A DNA stretch of 64,000 nt, from positions 992,001 through 1,056,000 of the forward strand of contig JANUWF010001617.1 in the NCBI GenBank assembly GCA_026120185.1, given 5' to 3'. Both the position numbers and the translations under genes were made by a program. The notes under the pieces were generated by a model that saw only the letters and a list, made by a program, of their open reading frames with translations, was not told the DNA's origin and did not search any database. Below, piece after piece: positions 60,190 through 64,000 of the stretch (its first letter is position 1; each line of letters begins with the position of its first letter). This stretch comes from Voacanga thouarsii (taxonomy: Eukaryota; Streptophyta; Magnoliopsida; Gentianales; Apocynaceae).

Positions 60190-60473
60190 AAAACTATGAG
60201 ATACCTTTCAGTCCTTGGTAATCTTCGTAAGTATCAACATTTTTCAAGCGGTTGTTGAGAGTCTAACATAACTATACTCTGGAAAAATCACCAGAATTTT
60301 AAGAATCAAAAGTAATGGTGCTCTAGACGTCTCGGGGAAATTATGTCAAACATAGTTATTAAAATGCAGAGAGTCGAGAGCAAAAACATCCTGACCTGTT
60401 TGTTATGGTTGCAGGATGGTGTCACAAGAATGGCAAGCTATTACTGGTATACAAGTACATGCCTAAAGGTAGT

Positions 60474-60968
60474 TGTCACGCCCCGCGCCCGCAAGACGTG
60501 GTACGGCTGTACCACCAGAGTCGTACCCCAGTAATACAGCCTTACATCAAAACTTAAACAATCAAATATATTTTCTTCCAAAATGATAACTAAATAATTT
60601 CATAATTAAATATTTCCAAAAGAAATTATATCAAAACCCATAAAATTAATTCTTACACTTGTCTCATCGAGTACTAAAAAATATAAGTAGAACTTAAAAT
60701 CAATAAGATAACATAAGTTACTGAACAAAATCTTAGAATTCGACTTCGTGCTATACGTCCAATACAATCTTAATAGAAATGGCTTTCACACTACTGATCA
60801 TCATTAAAATCTTAAAGGAGGAAATGTTGAAGGGGTGAGCCAACCACATGCTCAATAAGTAGTAATAAATCACTTCTCCCAAATAAAGTTTAATACATGT
60901 CTTTACATAATATACGTACATGTCCACCACATTAACAATTACATTTACAAATAATAATAACAACAATG

Positions 60969-61050
<82 letters not shown>

Positions 61051-62076
61051 TTATCAAATGTTTAGTTTTAAATTATTCTTATAACATATTAAAAAGAATA
61101 TAAGCTTTTCATTTAGTTTTAAATTATTCTTATAATATACTAAGGAGAATAAAACTTTTGTTTATATAAAAATAGCAAACTCAATAAATCTCAAATTATT
61201 TTCATGAGATATAAATTTTAAACATTTAAAAAAATATATTAACTAGTTTCTTTTGCTCCAAAACTCATACCAATTAATTTAACAAAATTAATATGAGTAT
61301 ACTTAGCAAACTTCGTAAAAGCATGCAGAGATATCAAACATATCGAAATATTCATTCACATTAAATTCATATAACTATTACCTTCTTCTAACTGAATTAA
61401 CTTATTTAGTTAAGAAATTCCAAAAAGGCTTAATCCGGCCTTAGCGGTCCAAAAAGATTAAAATTTCGTTTTGCATACATCCAAAAAGACGAATTCAATC
61501 TTAATATTGTTTCAAAAAGATTTAATCCACCTTTGAGGCATCATATTCAAATAAACATTAACAGATCCATCATGTACCAAATTCATCAAATATATTCATA
61601 CAGAATCATGTATCTATATAATATAAATACTGAAACACACATCACACACTAACCAATCATTGAAACTTATTCTTTGGAAAAATACCATACTTTATTCGGG
61701 AATTTTTAATCAAAAATAACGTTTTGTTCTATTATTCGTACAAGAAAATCGAAGAGATTCATTCATACTTACCTTTTAATATCGACGTTTGAAAGCTGTA
61801 ACAGCCTACGCTGTAACAACCTTTTAATATCGGCTTAGGATTCTCTCTCTTTCTGTGTCGGTTGACGGCTATTGGAAAACAATAATATTTTCTATAGATT
61901 TTCCTATTTAATAAATCGTAGGATTTTCTAACTCTTAAATAATTTCAATTAAATCCCTACTTACTTAAAATATTAACCAAATAGAATTCTAATTCTTATT
62001 GTATTGGAATTTAACCCATAACAAAATTTAAAATATCTCCATAAATAAAAGACTTCCAAAATATGTGGGTTTTACA
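60474..62076 (+). repeat. Solo LTR, copy 3, inserted in LecRK-3 exon 2
   Basis: It starts TGTCACGCCCCGCGCCCGC and ends GGGTTTTACA, 1603 bases. It splits the codons that in LecRK-2 read KGS (AAAGGTAGCCTAG). The target copies have decayed (GTAGT on the left, TAGCC on the right). A trinucleotide array (about 60952-61048, AAT units) is much longer than in copies 1 and 2 and accounts for most of the extra length. The poly-Leu frame on the minus strand is an artefact of this array. Confidence 0.88.
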
Positions 62077-62752
62077 TAGCCTAGATCAACTGCCGGGCTG
62101 GAACATCCGATGCAATATCATATCAGGGCTGGCCTCAGCTTTGCACTACCTTCACAACGAATATGATCAGAGGGTAGTGCACAGGGATCTTAAAGCGAGC
62201 AACATCATGCTTGACTCTAACTTCAATGCTCGACTTGGTGACTTTGGCCTTGCACGAGCCCTGGATAATGGAAAGACCTCGCATGTTGAAGGCGTAGCAG
62301 GCACTAGGGGATACATTGCACCCGAGTGTTTGCTTACTGGAAGGGCAACACAACTGTCTGATATCTATGCATTTGGGGCAGTAGTTTAGGCGGTAGTGTG
62401 TGGACAACGACCTGGAGCGACGATTGATGGCTTCAATTATTTGGTGGATTGGGTTTGGTACTTGTATCAAAATGGCCGTGTAATGGAAGCTGTTGATAAG
62501 AGATTGGGAGTGGAGTTCAATGCTGAAGAAGCTGAGAGGCTTTTGATCTTGGGGCTGGCTTGTTCGCATCCTATAGCCAATAAGAGACCTATGTCAACTC
62601 TAGTCCCGATCATATCAGGATCATTGCCGGCACCGCCGGTGCCACTATTGAAGCCAGCGTTTGTCTGGCCTGCAGGGATGGCAGAGGATGTCAATTCTAG
62701 AACAGCTGATTGCGCAACCATCACAATTTCTCTCTTAAATTCTGGCCGTTAG

Positions 62753-63602
62753 TCAACACTCTGCCACGAAGGAGAGCCATACCAGATACACTCTGATCAG
62801 CCAATTGTGTGGTATGTTTTGTTGAAACAATACCATAGTTAATTCCAAGATCAATATTGTGCTTTAGTGAAAATGATAATAAACTACCAATATTTTGAAA
62901 TAGTATTCTTTTGAAATGTCTAAAGCAGTATTCTTTTTAAAAAATTACAAAATAACTACAACGTTAGTATACCAATCATTTGTACTAGCAGTAACTTTAC
63001 TTATCATCTTTTAGAATCCTCTAAAAAATTAATATAGACACTAGTACAGGAAACTAGCCCATGTTGTTTTACAGAAAAGCTAGATCTGTAAAACTACATC
63101 GACAACTAATTAGTCCGATTAGTAATGCATCAAATTTAGTGGCTAACATTTTCATTCCACCTTCTGGAATCCCGGAAGAACTGATATTTCGAAGCATTTG
63201 CATTATCTAAGGTTAGAATACCGTAATCTTCCACAAAATGGAGAAAACCACTTTCAAATATGACCATAAAAATTTTAATAATTGAAGAACGTTTAGCGGT
63301 AGCTTTTGCTTGGTCATTTCTTAGTTCTGAGTCTTCTCAGATTGATAAATGAGTTTTTGCTGATTAATCAAAAGAAAAGTGACCAAAGCCTCGCAGGAAA
63401 TATAATCTTACCACACAATATATCTTCAGTCAGACACAATTTCACGAAACCATCAAGGCCAACGATGGTTCCCAAAAGGACTATATAAGTCATGTCATTC
63501 TTTGCATTTCCAAGAACTTCCGTTGCATCTTGTTTGGCAAGAACATGTCTTTTCCTTCTTAGGTTAACATAACAACAAGATTTTATAGAGCTTGCTCGCA
63601 CT
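62753..63602. other. Spacer between LecRK-3 and the second dioxygenase copy
   Basis: It matches 32108-32939 throughout (for example CAACACTCTGCCACGAA and TAGGTTAGAATACC-like phrases). No gene was seen. Confidence 0.55.
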
Positions 63603-64000
63603 TTAGGTGTCAATACGTAGTAGAGAAAGAGTTTCGCCTGCCTGCATCTTTGTGGAGGATCGGAGTTTCCTATACTCGCATACTGTGAAAGGTCTATATT
63701 GACAAGGATGTTCAGAGTCCACAAGTTGCAATGGTGGTTGAATTGCATCCTCCCTTGGTCCAAGGAGAAATGAGGCAATTGACACTCTTACTGCTGCTTC
63801 CTTGCATAATACTCGATGCTTCACATTGTGCAGTCTTCCATTGCTCCAAACCTTAGATAAGAAACAAGTATTTGTGAGATCAATAGAGTAGGGTTAATGG
63901 TAACTGGACTGGTAAGCAGAAGATGTCATTACTTACTGTTGCAACATCTCCGAGATTAACAAGGAGGCTTCCAGGCCACGGATCAACTGCCACAAATGTA
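63603..64000 (-). CDS. DAO-like 2-oxoglutarate/Fe(II) dioxygenase, 3' part (runs off window)
   Basis: On the minus strand, exon 3 (63851-63603) encodes VWSNGRLHNVKHRVLCKEAA, then VRVSIASFLLGPREDAIQ and the C-terminus ending LLRIDT. It has the distal iron-ligand region and the Arg of the RxS motif that binds 2-oxoglutarate. The end of exon 2 (from 63937, GT donor at 63936-63935) encodes VDPWPGSLLVNLGDVAT and continues past the window. Unlike the first copy, the visible part has no frameshift. It may therefore be the working copy, but the HxD region lies outside the window. Substrate unknown; the nearest family I recognise is the auxin-oxidising DAO group. Confidence 0.8.

Larger units (their letters stand above)
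55056..62752 (+). pseudogene. LecRK-3, LecRK-2 paralogue disrupted by transposons
   Basis: Exon 1 is 55056-56275. Exon 2 is 60415-60473 plus 62077-62752. The signal peptide (VVVVLCCLQAISEA) and first lectin strands are intact. A net 5-base loss near 55365, relative to LecRK-2, then shifts the frame to a stop at 55374. The rest of exon 1 is open (lectin, membrane helix, LGQGGLGVVYKG, with one glycine-loop Phe replaced by Leu). The intron holds a copia element (56635-60189). Exon 2 is cut after YKYMPKG by a solo LTR (60474-62076), with loss of about 30 bases after it. A TAG at 62387-62389 replaces a Leu codon after [10 protein letters not shown] and DFGLAR. It cannot make a full receptor; an N-terminal lectin fragment of 106 residues is conceivable. 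Confidence 0.93.

Noticed and set aside
60751..61050. Minus-strand protein with a long leucine run (also at 57664-57912 and 26214-26432)
   Set aside because: It is the translation of an AAT trinucleotide array inside solo LTRs; its length follows the array length, not a conserved protein.

Overview
The window is nuclear DNA from a flowering plant, most likely a eudicot. The coding regions carry GT-AG introns and belong to plant gene families: L-type lectin receptor kinases and a 2-oxoglutarate-dependent dioxygenase. Most of the remaining sequence is plant transposable elements (Ty1/copia, Ty3/gypsy chromovirus, L1-type LINE, CACTA, hAT, MITEs) in AT-rich spacer. I cannot name a species. All calls come from reading the sequence; no database search was run.

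Layout. 1-6415: a decayed copia element, split between its reverse transcriptase and RNase H by a 2.15 kb LTR-like insertion. 6416-15226: AT-rich spacer with MITEs and a diverged tandem repeat (12.4-14.2 kb). 15227-19058: LecRK-1, an intact two-exon lectin receptor kinase. 19494-25401: a copia element whose LTRs appear to start TA and end CT, with a CACTA element inside its reverse transcriptase. 25933-27479: a solo LTR. 27540-28743: a hAT element. 29527-32107: LecRK-2, intact. 32940-34800 (minus): a broken DAO-like dioxygenase. 35328-46510 (minus): a 5'-truncated LINE, itself split by an 8.7 kb gypsy element (36398-45072). 46520-51998: a LecRK-1 paralogue lacking exon 1 and split by a young copia element (46932-51502). 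55056-62752: LecRK-3, a LecRK-2 paralogue broken by a frameshift, stops, a copia element in its intron and a solo LTR in its second exon. 63603-64000 (minus): the 3' part of a second dioxygenase copy, running off the window.

The order LecRK-1 / LecRK-2 / dioxygenase occurs twice, so the window holds a duplicated gene block. The left copy keeps two apparently functional kinases and a dead dioxygenase. The right copy has two dead kinases and a dioxygenase whose visible part is open. Several insertions can be placed exactly because the paralogous block supplies the empty site. The kinases would be plasma-membrane receptors with an extracellular lectin domain and a cytoplasmic Ser/Thr kinase. The dioxygenase belongs to the Fe(II)/2-oxoglutarate family that includes the auxin-oxidising DAO enzymes. 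I found no sign of an unprecedented biological system; the interest is in the nested transposon history and the fate of the duplicated receptor block.
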